Assembly (NCBI GenBank): GCA_021774915.1
Contig: JAJFIO010000136.1
Span: 1-38,773 of the forward strand
Length of the DNA stretch: 38,773 nucleotides
Source of the DNA: Alphaproteobacteria bacterium
GTDB taxonomy: Bacteria > Pseudomonadota > Alphaproteobacteria > SMXP01
Reading direction: 5' to 3'
The translations under genes and the position numbers were made by a program. The notes under the pieces were generated by a model. It was not told the DNA's origin, made no database searches, and saw only the letters and a program-made list of their open reading frames with translations. How positions within the stretch are numbered: position 1 is the first letter of the stretch; each line of letters begins with the position of its first letter. Of the stretch, positions 25,642-33,742 are shown one piece after another.

Positions 25642-26214
25642 TCAAGCGCTCTGGCGCTTTTTTGCCATCTCAAGCCCCCGAGGCGGGAAGGCTTTGTGTT
25701 TGAGAATTTCTTCGGCACTCAATCCATCCAGTTCATGTGGAAAGACAAGCCATTTTTCCGTTTCATAAATATAAAAATCGGGAATGCGATCTGTTTTGTT
25801 TTTCTCAGGCTTGTAATAGACGGTTGCTACACGAATATCCGCAGGCGTGTTCCGGCGACAACGTGTTGTCAACTCCTTTATAATGGCATCGACACTGCGG
25901 CCCGAATCAAACACATCATCCACAATCAACAACTGATCATCAGCGTTGATTGTATCAACGAGATATTCAAGGCCGTAGACACGCACGATATCGCTTTGAT
26001 TGTTTATGCCCAGATAGGAAGAAGTGCGCACAGCAAGATGATCATTGGCGACACCGCAATATTCCAGAACTTCCTGGACGGTGATGCCTATGGGTGTCCC
26101 TCCCCGCCACACGCCAACAATATAAGAGGGGCGGTAACCACTTTCGAAAATACGAATGCCAAGTTCGAATGAATCTTTGAGCAACCCATCAGCGGAAAGA
26201 AATATCTTATCCAT
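25642..26214 (-). CDS. Purine phosphoribosyltransferase (hypoxanthine/xanthine type)
   Basis: Transfers phosphoribose from PRPP to a purine base. The PRPP-binding motif is LLIVDDVFDSGRS, with YIVGVWRGGTPIG as the early pyrophosphate loop and KWLVFPHEL near the C-terminus. 190 residues. The layout resembles bacterial and fungal hypoxanthine/xanthine phosphoribosyltransferases rather than adenine ones (Apt), but the base cannot be fixed by eye. ATG 26214 is preceded by GTGAGG at good spacing. Placed at the end of the degradation cluster and convergent with alc, it gives the cell a choice between salvage and catabolism of hypoxanthine, xanthine or guanine. Confidence 0.85.
   Translation of the reverse strand: MDKIFLSADGLLKDSFELGIRIFESGYRPSYIVGVWRGGTPIGITVQEVLEYCGVANDHLAVRTSSYLGINNQSDIVRVYGLEYLVDTINADDQLLIVDDVFDSGRSVDAIIKELTTRCRRNTPADIRVATVYYKPEKNKTDRIPDFYIYETEKWLVFPHELDGLSAEEILKHKAFPPRGLEMAKKRQSA
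25644..25663 (+). terminator. Rho-independent terminator of the puuE-uraD-alc operon
   Basis: AAGCGC-TCTG-GCGCTT followed by a run of T on the plus strand. It lies about 45 bp after the alc stop and overlaps the last codons of the convergent phosphoribosyltransferase gene. Confidence 0.75.
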
Positions 26215-26325
26215 AAATTGGCCTCACCATCGTAATCGTTAAGAGCCCATGCAAGCTACCAAGAAGCCTTCAGGAGAGCAAATAGGACACGTTTCACGCA
26301 ACCTAGCTCCCGGCAATGAGATTAA

Positions 26326-26400
26326 TGGTGGGCGCGGTTGGGATTGAACCAACGACCCCTACGATGTCACCGTAGTGCTCTCCCACTGAGCTACGCGCCC
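26326..26400 (-). tRNA. tRNA-Val (anticodon GAC)
   Basis: The minus strand folds as a cloverleaf. The acceptor arm GGGCGCG pairs with CGCGCCC. The D arm has AGCTCAGTGGGAGAGC. The anticodon arm CTACG-GTGACAT-CGTAG has U33 and anticodon GAC. The T arm contains GGTTCAATCC. The 3' CCA is encoded. It lies 111 bp upstream of the phosphoribosyltransferase gene on the same strand. Confidence 0.96.
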
Positions 26401-26721
26401 GCTCTATGGCCCAAACAATCAAATTCTCAATGACGCGAAAGACGTCTTAACCGGGGCCATAAGGTGAGGCACCTCATATATCCGCTGAAATGCCCTGATG
26501 CAAGTTTTAACCGCAAGTGGGGCATCCTTTAGGGTCAGACGGCGCGGCTGAGATCAGCCTCAAAAAAATCGGCTAAAAACGCCAACATTACCCGGTGGCA
26601 TAAAAAAGACTGTCCGTCATCTACCGTAGCCGTCCTAAAGCTCCTCACTCCCACTCCATCGTCCTGACAAATATTGAGCAAATTCGGGAAGCTGAGACGA
26701 TAAGGACGGCGTGCGTTAGCG
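26401..26721. other. Intergenic region without a recognised gene
   Basis: About 320 bp between tRNA-Val and the MerR gene. It contains the tRNA promoter (a TTGAGA-16-CATAGA match on the minus strand is possible) and short dyads such as GGCTGA-GA-TCAGCC at 26546-26559. TAGCGC-TAT-GCGCTA spans the MerR stop at 26717-26731. None has a clear T-run. No gene is seen. Confidence 0.5.
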
Positions 26722-27159
26722 CTATGCGCTATGATCTGTCAAACAGTGCGCGTGCGAATGGTCGGCCAACACCTCAATGATACGGCAAGCGCCAATACGT
26801 CCGCCTTTGCATTGCTTGACCATGCGTTCTAGTTCACTTTTTAATGATGTAAGCCGAGCGATCTTTTCCACCACTTCGCTTAAATGAGATTTGGCTACCC
26901 GGTCAACGGTTTCACAAGGCTGATCCGGGTCATCGCTCAATACTAACAACTCGCGAATGGCGTCGAGAGAAAACCCTAACTCACGACTATGCCGAATAAA
27001 GGAGAGCCGCTTTACATGCACTTTATCATAAACCCTTTGATTTCCTGCCGTGCGTGGCGGCTCTGGCAGCAAACCAATCTGTTCGTAATACCGAATTGTC
27101 TGGACTTTGCATCCGGCATCCCTGGCAAGACGACCAATTGAAATATCTCGCAATGTCAC
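26722..27159 (-). CDS. MerR-family metal-responsive regulator (CadR/PbrR/ZntR-like)
   Basis: 145 residues. The N-terminal winged helix has ISIGRLARDAGCKVQTIRYYEQIGLL and the NQRVY segment, then a dimerisation coiled coil, then a metal-binding tail. Cysteines are in QPCETVD and in CKGGRIGACRIIE (C-x7-C), and the tail ends in the His/Cys-rich HSHAHC. This points to a divalent ion (Cd, Pb, Zn or Co) rather than Cu(I). The start is GTG with AGAGGA eight bases upstream. It is divergent from the CDF-like transporter and presumably controls it through the 19-bp-spacer promoter between them. The exact metal is inferred only to class. Confidence 0.9.
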   Translation of the reverse strand: MTLRDISIGRLARDAGCKVQTIRYYEQIGLLPEPPRTAGNQRVYDKVHVKRLSFIRHSRELGFSLDAIRELLVLSDDPDQPCETVDRVAKSHLSEVVEKIARLTSLKSELERMVKQCKGGRIGACRIIEVLADHSHAHCLTDHSA

Positions 27160-27171
27160 CGTATTTTCCTC

Positions 27172-27202
27172 TTGAACCTATAGTGACTGTAGATATTAGA
27201 CT
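27172..27202 (+). promoter_or_regulatory. MerR-type promoter/operator for the CDF transporter
   Basis: TTGAAC and TAGACT are separated by 19 bp, the overlong spacer typical of MerR-activated promoters. The spacer contains the dyad CTATAG-TGA-CTGTAG, close to known metal-MerR operators. It lies between the divergent regulator and transporter genes. Confidence 0.8.
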
Positions 27203-27234
27203 TAAGCTTCTTGAATACAAGGGAAGTGGAAAAA

Positions 27235-27873
27235 ATGTCTGGATGCGGTACTTGCGAAGTTAAATTCGAAGGCAATTCACGAGATTTTCGACGGGTGTTG
27301 TGGATCGTCATCGCCATTAACGGATTGATGTTTGTGGTTGAGATGATGGCCGGTGTTGCGTCGCAGTCGAAGTCTTTGCAGGCAGATGCCCTAGATTTTA
27401 TTGGAGATACAGCGACCTACGCCATCAGTCTTTACGTCGTCGGTCGCGCACTAAAGGTGCGCGCTACCGCGGCAATGATTAAAGGGTTCGCCCTCGCCGC
27501 CCTGGGCCTATGGGTGTTGGGATCGACTATTTATCGCGTATTTTACATAGGCATTCCCGATGCCGCGATGATGGGCATTGTTGGCGTCCTCGCCTTTGCA
27601 GCCAATGCCATCAGTGCGCTCTTGCTCCTGCGTTTCCGGGATGGAGATTCTAATGTCCGTTCTGTTTGGCTGTGCAGCCGCAATGATGCGATTGGTAACC
27701 TTGCAGTTATCCTTGCCGCCAGCGGCGTTTGGTCTTTAAAGACTGGCTGGCCGGATCTCATTGTCGCTGGTATAATGGCCAGTCTATTCCTTCACTCTGC
27801 GACTCGAATCCTCCGTCAGGCTTGGGGGGAGATTCAATCTGATAGCATTGATGTGAAGATTAAAACAACATGA
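27235..27873 (+). CDS. Short CDF-like cation transporter
   Basis: Predicted inner-membrane divalent metal exporter of 212 residues with about five or six hydrophobic segments. The cation-diffusion-facilitator pattern is visible: MFVVEMMAGVASQSKSLQADALDFIGD with the Asp pair of the transport site, and SVWLCSRNDAIGN as the second site. A cytosolic N-terminal CGTC may bind metal. It is short for a CDF, lacking the large cytoplasmic C-terminal domain. ATG 27235 with GGAAGTGGA upstream is preferred to the track start at 27211. It is regulated by the divergent MerR protein and followed by a DUF302 gene. Confidence 0.85.
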   Translation: MSGCGTCEVKFEGNSRDFRRVLWIVIAINGLMFVVEMMAGVASQSKSLQADALDFIGDTATYAISLYVVGRALKVRATAAMIKGFALAALGLWVLGSTIYRVFYIGIPDAAMMGIVGVLAFAANAISALLLLRFRDGDSNVRSVWLCSRNDAIGNLAVILAASGVWSLKTGWPDLIVAGIMASLFLHSATRILRQAWGEIQSDSIDVKIKTT

Positions 27874-27916
27874 CCGTAAAGCACTTTCACACATCATCCC
27901 TGCATGAGGCACTATC

Positions 27917-28300
27917 ATGACATATCACTTTTCAAAAACGGTACAAGGCGATTATAATGCAATTGTTGACTTAGTCACCGCCGCATTAAAAACGCAGGGC
28001 TTTGGCATTCTCACCGATATCGATGTGGCGGCAACATTGAAGAAGAAACTTGATGTTGATATCCGCAAATACCGAATTTTAGGAGCATGCAATCCACAAC
28101 TGGCTTACCAGGCCCTTCAAGTAGAAGATAAGATAGGCACCATGCTTCCATGTAATGTGATCGTTCAGGAAAGCGATGCAGGCATAGAGGTCTCCGCTGT
28201 CGATCCAGCGGCTTCCATGCAGGCGGTGGACAATCCAAAACTCAAAGAAGTCGCCCAAAACGTACGTGTCAAGATGAAGGCCGTGATTGACACCCTTTGA
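27917..28300 (+). CDS. DUF302 domain protein
   Basis: 127 residues, a single DUF302 domain: YHFSKTVQGDYNAIVDLVTAALKTQGFGILT at the start, the RILGACNPQLAYQAL motif and MLPCNVIVQE. No signal peptide is visible. GAGG lies nine bases before the ATG, 43 bp after the transporter. The biochemical role of DUF302 proteins is not settled; family members often accompany metal or redox genes. Co-regulation with the transporter is inferred. Confidence 0.88.
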   Translation: MTYHFSKTVQGDYNAIVDLVTAALKTQGFGILTDIDVAATLKKKLDVDIRKYRILGACNPQLAYQALQVEDKIGTMLPCNVIVQESDAGIEVSAVDPAASMQAVDNPKLKEVAQNVRVKMKAVIDTL

Positions 28301-28301
28301 G

Positions 28302-28320
28302 GAAGGGACAATCTCCCTTC
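28302..28320 (+). terminator. Possible terminator after DUF302 gene
   Basis: GAAGGGA-CAATC-TCCCTTC, a perfect 7-bp stem starting just after the DUF302 stop. There is no T-run, so intrinsic termination is doubtful. Confidence 0.35.
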
Positions 28321-28556
28321 AAGGAAGCCCTTCGTAGTTAGATAAGAAGTGGCTGCGTGAGCAGAGTTAAGTCAAATTTCAAGGGGCCTTCCCGGCAAGC
28401 CCTTATGCAAATCTTAAAAACATAGAATGCTCGAATTCAAATTCAGGTTTTTCTATTTCCAACCCGGAATTTTCTCGCGACTTGACACCCTTTGCCTTAG
28501 ACCTACATCCTTTCAGATATAGAGGCCTGCTTCCACGTTGAATCACATCCGCTTAA

Positions 28557-29756
28557 TTAGAAATTAAGTTGGCCGCGGAATTGTAGTGCCTCTGGCTCTT
28601 CATTAAGCCCCAGAGAATTCGGAGCGGCATCAATGAATATATAGTTCGCCATAAGACGGAAGTTCCTGCCGAGATACCAGTTAGCGCCGATTGTCCAGTT
28701 TTCCTGGATACCGCCCAGAAGAGGCCCGTCCGTAAGATCGAATCGGCTCCAGCGGGCCGCCACTTCCACAGCGCCTAAAATACCGCGGGGCTTAACGCTG
28801 CGGAACGTTCCATTCCTCTTGCTATACCGGCGCGACTCTCCCGTGATAAACCAGCTTGCCTGAATATAACCACCACCAACATCGGCGTTACTGCTCGCGG
28901 TCCGGTTAATCATGGAGTGCATATATTCGCCCTGAAGGGAGAACGGCCCCATCACCACGGCGCTTTCAACGCCATACGATATCGTATCGTCAACATCCAG
29001 CAAGGTGCCCGTGGTGAGCAAACGAGCATTTGCAATACCCACCTCAGGATACGTTCGAATACGGAAACCCTTATCGTCGCGAACCTCTTCATACTTCAAA
29101 GAGGCGCCTACTTGCACAAAGAGACGTTTTTTCTTTATCGGCGCGAAGGTCACACGGCTGGAAATATTCTTGCCTTTGTTTTTCGCATTCTCACCAGTGC
29201 CAATCGCATCTCCGAATACGCCGATAGCGGCTGTCCAGGATTTTCCATACGTGGCGAACTTGACGCCCACACCGTACCGCGCATTCAAGGCGTTTGGTAA
29301 GGCGCGCTCCATAAATGTCAGATTATTTGAACTACCGACATTCTCAAGACCGAAAGGTGGGATTTGATTTCCGGCGGTAATATTCGAATTACCCCAACCG
29401 GAATATCGCAGCCAGACATTTTTCCATCCTTTTGATGTACCACCAACATCCCGATCTACTTTTATTTTCCAATCGCCAAACTTTACCGATCCATAGACGC
29501 GGGCGCGCCGCACCTTGGTGGTGTCGTTAAAAGGCGTGATATCGGAGTCGAAATCCACCGTATCAAGATGAAGGCGACCGCCGATCCTGAATTCGATATT
29601 TTCGTCTTCGCTTTCATAGACCAAACCTTTTTTGCCAAATTCTACGTCCCCAGCGAGCGCCGGAGAGACGCTTCCAGCAAAAGCCACGGCAAGTGCTACA
29701 ATCATTCTCGAATGTTTCATGACATCTTCCATCAATTTATTATATAAAGTTTTCAT
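28557..29756 (-). CDS. OprO/OprP-like outer-membrane porin
   Basis: About 399 residues with a signal peptide (MKHSRMIVALAVAFAGSVSPALA within the first 35). The mature region is rich in alternating beta-strands: FRIGGRLHLDTVDFD, VRRARVYGSVKFGDWKIKVD, WLRYSGW, NQIPPFGLENVGSSN and a final QFRGQLNF ending in Phe. These fit the phosphate-selective porin O/P family. The track ORF starts at 29786, but ATG 29756 has GGAGAGGGG upstream and is preferred; 29720 is another option. It is the last gene of an operon with a P-loop protein, ABC exporter and hydrolase. Family members are not all phosphate-specific, so the solute is unknown. Confidence 0.87.
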   Translation of the reverse strand: MKTLYNKLMEDVMKHSRMIVALAVAFAGSVSPALAGDVEFGKKGLVYESEDENIEFRIGGRLHLDTVDFDSDITPFNDTTKVRRARVYGSVKFGDWKIKVDRDVGGTSKGWKNVWLRYSGWGNSNITAGNQIPPFGLENVGSSNNLTFMERALPNALNARYGVGVKFATYGKSWTAAIGVFGDAIGTGENAKNKGKNISSRVTFAPIKKKRLFVQVGASLKYEEVRDDKGFRIRTYPEVGIANARLLTTGTLLDVDDTISYGVESAVVMGPFSLQGEYMHSMINRTASSNADVGGGYIQASWFITGESRRYSKRNGTFRSVKPRGILGAVEVAARWSRFDLTDGPLLGGIQENWTIGANWYLGRNFRLMANYIFIDAAPNSLGLNEEPEALQFRGQLNF

Positions 29757-29795
29757 TGTTTCCCCTCTCCAACTGGTCAACCTCATGGGACAGCT

Positions 29796-30659
29796 CTAGC
29801 TCCCCTTGCATTTTTCTGACTCGAATAGAAACTCAAATACTCTTTCCCCAACATTTCCGTCGACCATGCACTTCTTGAACGAATGTCCGACACCTGGAAT
29901 CTCTATGAGCCGGGATTTTTGCTCCATGCCCATTTCATTGGCGCAATTATTCATCGCAGTGACCCACCGCCTGGCCCGTTCAACCCTCGTATCTCCCTGA
30001 ACAGAGCAAATCTCTGTCGACTGGTTCAGGCTCTTATCCCGCTTGGTATCGAGCGTTCCGACAAGGGCCAAAAACCGGATTTTTAGAAATTCTGCCACAC
30101 CAAAGTTGATATCTTCTAAATCACCCGATTTGCCAATTCCCAGTGGATAGGCCCGTGCGGGATCAGGAAAGGTATACCAGCCGGCTGCCGCAACCGCCGC
30201 CGCGGCAACTCTGTCGGGATATGCCATAGCATATCGGTGTACAAACTGGCCGCCGCCGGAAAAACCAAAAAAATGGAGTTTACTACTTGTTAAACCCAAG
30301 CGATCAGTCAACTCCGTCAGGATCTGATCCAGAAAGTGATCAGCACGGTTGAGTTTATCTCTACACAATAACTGTTGGTAACCCCGGTATAATCTCGTCG
30401 AAAAAATTGGAGCAACAAGAACAGCGCCATACTTATCTGCCCACGGAGCTAAATGAATCATATGCTCTAGAGGATTTCGGGTGATGCCATGCACGGTAAT
30501 GATGATGGGAGAATCAGGCCCAAAGCTGGATGGCAAACGCACGAAACAATCGGGTCGTGACCGTCCCTCAGTCGAGAAAGAATAGATTTTTTTCTGCACG
30601 ATACGCGTAGCATTAAGAACTATAACGGGTGAGCTTTCCTTGATTACACCGAGGTTCAT
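29796..30659 (-). CDS. Alpha/beta hydrolase, PHB-depolymerase/esterase-like
   Basis: 287 residues. ITVHGITRN forms the oxyanion loop, FGFSGGGQFVHRYAM the nucleophile elbow with Ser, LVGTLDTKRD a likely acidic residue and GVGHSFKKCM the catalytic His. The arrangement resembles the PHB depolymerase/feruloyl esterase-like group. No signal peptide is evident, so it probably acts in the cytoplasm. Its ATG overlaps the ABC transporter stop by four bases, which indicates translational coupling. The substrate is unknown; an ester made or moved by the neighbouring proteins is possible. Confidence 0.82.
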   Translation of the reverse strand: MNLGVIKESSPVIVLNATRIVQKKIYSFSTEGRSRPDCFVRLPSSFGPDSPIIITVHGITRNPLEHMIHLAPWADKYGAVLVAPIFSTRLYRGYQQLLCRDKLNRADHFLDQILTELTDRLGLTSSKLHFFGFSGGGQFVHRYAMAYPDRVAAAAVAAAGWYTFPDPARAYPLGIGKSGDLEDINFGVAEFLKIRFLALVGTLDTKRDKSLNQSTEICSVQGDTRVERARRWVTAMNNCANEMGMEQKSRLIEIPGVGHSFKKCMVDGNVGERVFEFLFESEKCKGS

Positions 30660-32359
30660 ATCCGGCTCCCCCCATTTTCTTGTCCGCCAACGCGATCCAC
30701 TTTTACTGGCTTGGTAGGCGTGCGGTTTTCAATTAGCATCAATGGCTGATGATCGAGGTGCCAGATTTCATCAGCGTGATCGATAAATTCTTGGTCATGA
30801 GTAATTAGAAGGACGGTGCCGTCATAAGAAGAGAGAATCTGCGCAAGCTTTGTTTTCGCACCAGTATCGAGATTGGCGTCTGCTTCGTCCAAGAGTAATA
30901 TTTTGGGCGCACCCAGCAAGGCCCGTGCTAAGGAGAGACGCTGCCGTTCCCCCAGCGATAAATTAAGGCCACGCTCTGTTAGCCTGGTTTGATCCCCCTG
31001 GGGAAGTTTAGAAAGTATTTCGTCTACGCCGGTGATTTGGCAAACATGGTTTATTTCTTCTTCAGAAGCGCCGGGATGTCGGTAACACAGATTCTTTCTG
31101 ATGGATCCACGCAAAAGAGGAACGTCAGGACTCATAATACCAATAGCGCGCAGCAGCGAACTGCGCCGAATGCTGCGCACGTCAACGCCGTCCAGCATGA
31201 TCTTACCCTTTTCAGGTTCAATCAGACGCATCACAAGCCCAAAAAGTGTTGATTTGCCGGAACCGTTGGGCCCAACAATCGCTATTTTCCTACCTGGCTG
31301 AGCGATGGCGCCGAATTTGTCTAAAGCGCCCGGAACCGTGACCTGTTGAAATTCGATGCGCTGAGCGCTTCGTCTCAGGCGCTTGGTTTGCTGTTTGCGT
31401 CGAGTCATGTGCGGCAGCGCCAATATTTCAGAAATTTTCTGCTGAGAGACACGGGCGCTATGCCAATATTCGTATACCCGGCCAAAATGGCGAAGCGGCA
31501 TGAGCAGCAATCCGACGATGCTCATCGCCGCAACTACTGTGCCTGGTGATGCGTTTCCCGTAGATACTTGCGCGACGCCCAGCAACAATGTTCCGGCCGA
31601 CGCGAGGCCGATCGTACCTTGTGTGACACCGCGCAAGGCTCCAATGAGGCGGGCGCGTTGCACCATGGCCTTTTGCAGACGCTTACTCTGCTTACCAATC
31701 CGGCCAACTTCTCGTGAGCGCTGGCGGTGTACCTGTACCGTGGTCATAGCGCTGAGCTTTTCGGTTACGTTATTCGCCAGATAGGTGCGGGTCTTACGCG
31801 CCTCCCTTACAGCCGCTTCCACTGGCTTGCCGAGCACCAACGAAACAACCCCGCCCAAGGTGACCACGGCGCTTACCATAAGCGCCAATTGCCAGTTGAT
31901 AAAAAACAAGGCTAAAAGCGTTCCCGTTATTCCCACACCTGCAACAATAAGTCTCGCCAATCCCAAACTTACCCATTGCCGCAAGGCGGTCAAATCACTC
32001 ACAAACCGCAGCATGACGCCCCCTTGCGCACGCGAGGCGCGCACACGGGGACTGACTTTAGCCAAGTGGTTAAAAAGTCTCAGGCGTAAACGGTGAACGA
32101 AATCCTGCCCCAGCCGCTCGCTTTGCACGCGTTCGTCAAAACGCAGCCAAGCTCCAAACAATCCGGCAGTGATGAGCCCAGCACCAAGCAGGGTGAGGCC
32201 GTCCGCAACGGCAGCGCCGTCACTGACGATAAAGCCATCGAAAATTCTTTGAATAAAGATAACCGTGACGATATTAGATGCTGCCTGTCCCAAGCCATTG
32301 CCAACCAAGCGCGCCGCAGCAACCTTCCGTTGCTTCAAGAAGTCAAAAAAAAGGTTCAA
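30656..32359 (-). CDS. ABC exporter half-transporter (fused permease-ATPase)
   Basis: 567 residues. The N-terminal membrane domain (about 1-310) has about six hydrophobic segments, and the C-terminal ATPase has Walker A VGPNGSGKST, signature LSLGERQRLS, Walker B ILLLDEAD, D-loop NLD and switch His in LLITHDQ. The Q-loop reads IMSPDVPLLRGS, where the usual Gln appears to be Pro, and the signature is LSLGE rather than LSGGQ. It would work as a homodimer. The start is TTG within TTGA, overlapping the P-loop gene stop. The substrate is unknown; with an outer-membrane porin in the operon, export of a small molecule or peptide is plausible. Confidence 0.9.
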   Translation of the reverse strand: MNLFFDFLKQRKVAAARLVGNGLGQAASNIVTVIFIQRIFDGFIVSDGAAVADGLTLLGAGLITAGLFGAWLRFDERVQSERLGQDFVHRLRLRLFNHLAKVSPRVRASRAQGGVMLRFVSDLTALRQWVSLGLARLIVAGVGITGTLLALFFINWQLALMVSAVVTLGGVVSLVLGKPVEAAVREARKTRTYLANNVTEKLSAMTTVQVHRQRSREVGRIGKQSKRLQKAMVQRARLIGALRGVTQGTIGLASAGTLLLGVAQVSTGNASPGTVVAAMSIVGLLLMPLRHFGRVYEYWHSARVSQQKISEILALPHMTRRKQQTKRLRRSAQRIEFQQVTVPGALDKFGAIAQPGRKIAIVGPNGSGKSTLFGLVMRLIEPEKGKIMLDGVDVRSIRRSSLLRAIGIMSPDVPLLRGSIRKNLCYRHPGASEEEINHVCQITGVDEILSKLPQGDQTRLTERGLNLSLGERQRLSLARALLGAPKILLLDEADANLDTGAKTKLAQILSSYDGTVLLITHDQEFIDHADEIWHLDHQPLMLIENRTPTKPVKVDRVGGQENGGSRI

Positions 32360-33543
32360 AATCTGTCACCTAAAACTCGTAGCGCAGGCGTACAAATCTT
32401 AGGCACGAGATTACCAATTTTCTCCGGGTTCGCGAGAGATCTTATATTGAGAACCGGCAAACCAGTTGCCTCTTCTGTGGCTTGTACTCCAACACGCGAT
32501 TCAGTAACCCGTCCGCTGATCGCAGTAGCCGGAAGGGAGAAGCGCTCCAGCCATTCGACCGCGGCCTTTGCCCCCATGGTATCGCCTGAAGAAATGACAA
32601 CGCTGTTCACAATATTCTTGAAGAGCGGCAAGCACATCACCGCAGAGGTTTCCTTTTGGAGTATTCCATCCGCCACCTCGATGACAATTGCATCCGGCTT
32701 TGCCGCTTGCAGATTACCAATGAGCGAAGAAAATATTCGCTCAAGATCTTCCATAGAGATACGGTGAGTCGAAGGAAACCCGGCGTCAACAAAATCATAT
32801 ACGGTAGTGGCGCCCGCGTCGCACATTTCCAAATAATCCCCGCAAGCGCCGGTACCCGTCACCTTCGCTGCAGCGACACCAAACCCGGCTCTGTGCAAAC
32901 CTTTGATGATATGAGCCACCGTGGTCGTTTTCCCGGCGTCCATTTCCGTACCGGCAACAGCAATAACAAGATTAGGCGCATCACAATTGGCTGGACGAAA
33001 CGGGAGAGACCAATCGGCCAGATTGATCGGCCGCCCCCCCGAATCTCCAATAAGACCAAGGGGTTCGATTTCCGTCGCTTTTTTCATCCGGGTATGACTT
33101 GAAGTGACTGTGGCCGCCAGCCCGCCGGACGCCACCAGATTACACCGCTTAAGAGAACGCGGAACAATCGCTTCAAACTGCTTTGCGGCATATCTGTTGC
33201 CATAGCAAACGACGACTTCATCGCCTTTATACAATCGGGCGCGCCGCCCTTCTTGTGTTTGAAGCCGTGTATGCTGACCAATAGTAGTAATCCGTGCCAA
33301 GACCAGGTCTCCCACGGACGGTGAAACCTTTCCCGTAAGGAGACTAACCATAGCCTCAGATGGTATACGGCGCGTGTTGAAGGAGAATTTTGCCGCTGCC
33401 ATACGTTCTCGGCTTAGCAGATTGGATAGAATTTTGGTTACATTTTCTTCTTGAGGAAGTCTGGAAAAGACGTCCTGCGATGATCGAATCTGTTCCATTG
33501 GCATATAAACCCAGCTTACGATTGCTGGTACTCTCTCTTGCAA
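32356..33543 (-). CDS. P-loop protein with BioD/MobB/DUF1611-like NTPase domain
   Basis: 395 residues. The N-terminal half (to about 170) is beta-rich and unassigned (VGDLVLARITTIG, KGDEVVVCYGNRYAA). The C-terminal half is a P-loop domain with VAGTEMDAGKTTT, VTGTGACGDYLEMCDAGA, IVIEVADGI and VVISSGDTMGAKAAVEWL. It resembles the SIMIBI-type group containing dethiobiotin synthetase, MobB and DUF1611 proteins, but I cannot place it in a named family. Start choices are TTG 33543 or ATG 33504. It is the first gene of the four-gene operon and overlaps the ABC exporter gene (TTGA). Some DUF1611 proteins are reported as N-acetyltransferases for D-glutamate; whether that applies here is unknown. Confidence 0.7.
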   Translation of the reverse strand: MQERVPAIVSWVYMPMEQIRSSQDVFSRLPQEENVTKILSNLLSRERMAAAKFSFNTRRIPSEAMVSLLTGKVSPSVGDLVLARITTIGQHTRLQTQEGRRARLYKGDEVVVCYGNRYAAKQFEAIVPRSLKRCNLVASGGLAATVTSSHTRMKKATEIEPLGLIGDSGGRPINLADWSLPFRPANCDAPNLVIAVAGTEMDAGKTTTVAHIIKGLHRAGFGVAAAKVTGTGACGDYLEMCDAGATTVYDFVDAGFPSTHRISMEDLERIFSSLIGNLQAAKPDAIVIEVADGILQKETSAVMCLPLFKNIVNSVVISSGDTMGAKAAVEWLERFSLPATAISGRVTESRVGVQATEEATGLPVLNIRSLANPEKIGNLVPKICTPALRVLGDRF

Positions 33544-33742
33544 GCACCCACATCAAAAAACCAGAAAAGCCTTTAATATGGATGAATAAAATACATAGAG
33601 TTACTACCACTTTAGGATTTTGACAGGCACGCGCTATAATGCCGCACGCATTTCCGCTACGGCTTGGGGGATAAACTCCGTTAGTTGCTCTGTCGTTCTC
33701 GCACGCGGCGGGACCAAGTAACAAACCACACCGCCACAGATC

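Noticed and set aside
26326-26400. tRNA-Val as attachment site of an integrated island
   Set aside because: The tRNA is intact, but no integrase gene and no repeated copy of its 3' end were found in the window.
26546-26559. GGCTGA-GA-TCAGCC as a terminator
   Set aside because: The two-base loop cannot form a good hairpin and the following run is A on the plus strand.
33617-33640. TTGACA and TATAAT in the plus direction
   Set aside because: The spacer is only nine bases and no plus-strand gene follows, so it is not a credible promoter.
33356-33724. 122-aa minus-strand ORF upstream of the P-loop gene
   Set aside because: It overlaps the P-loop gene N-terminus out of frame and shows no domain-like composition; judged a shadow.
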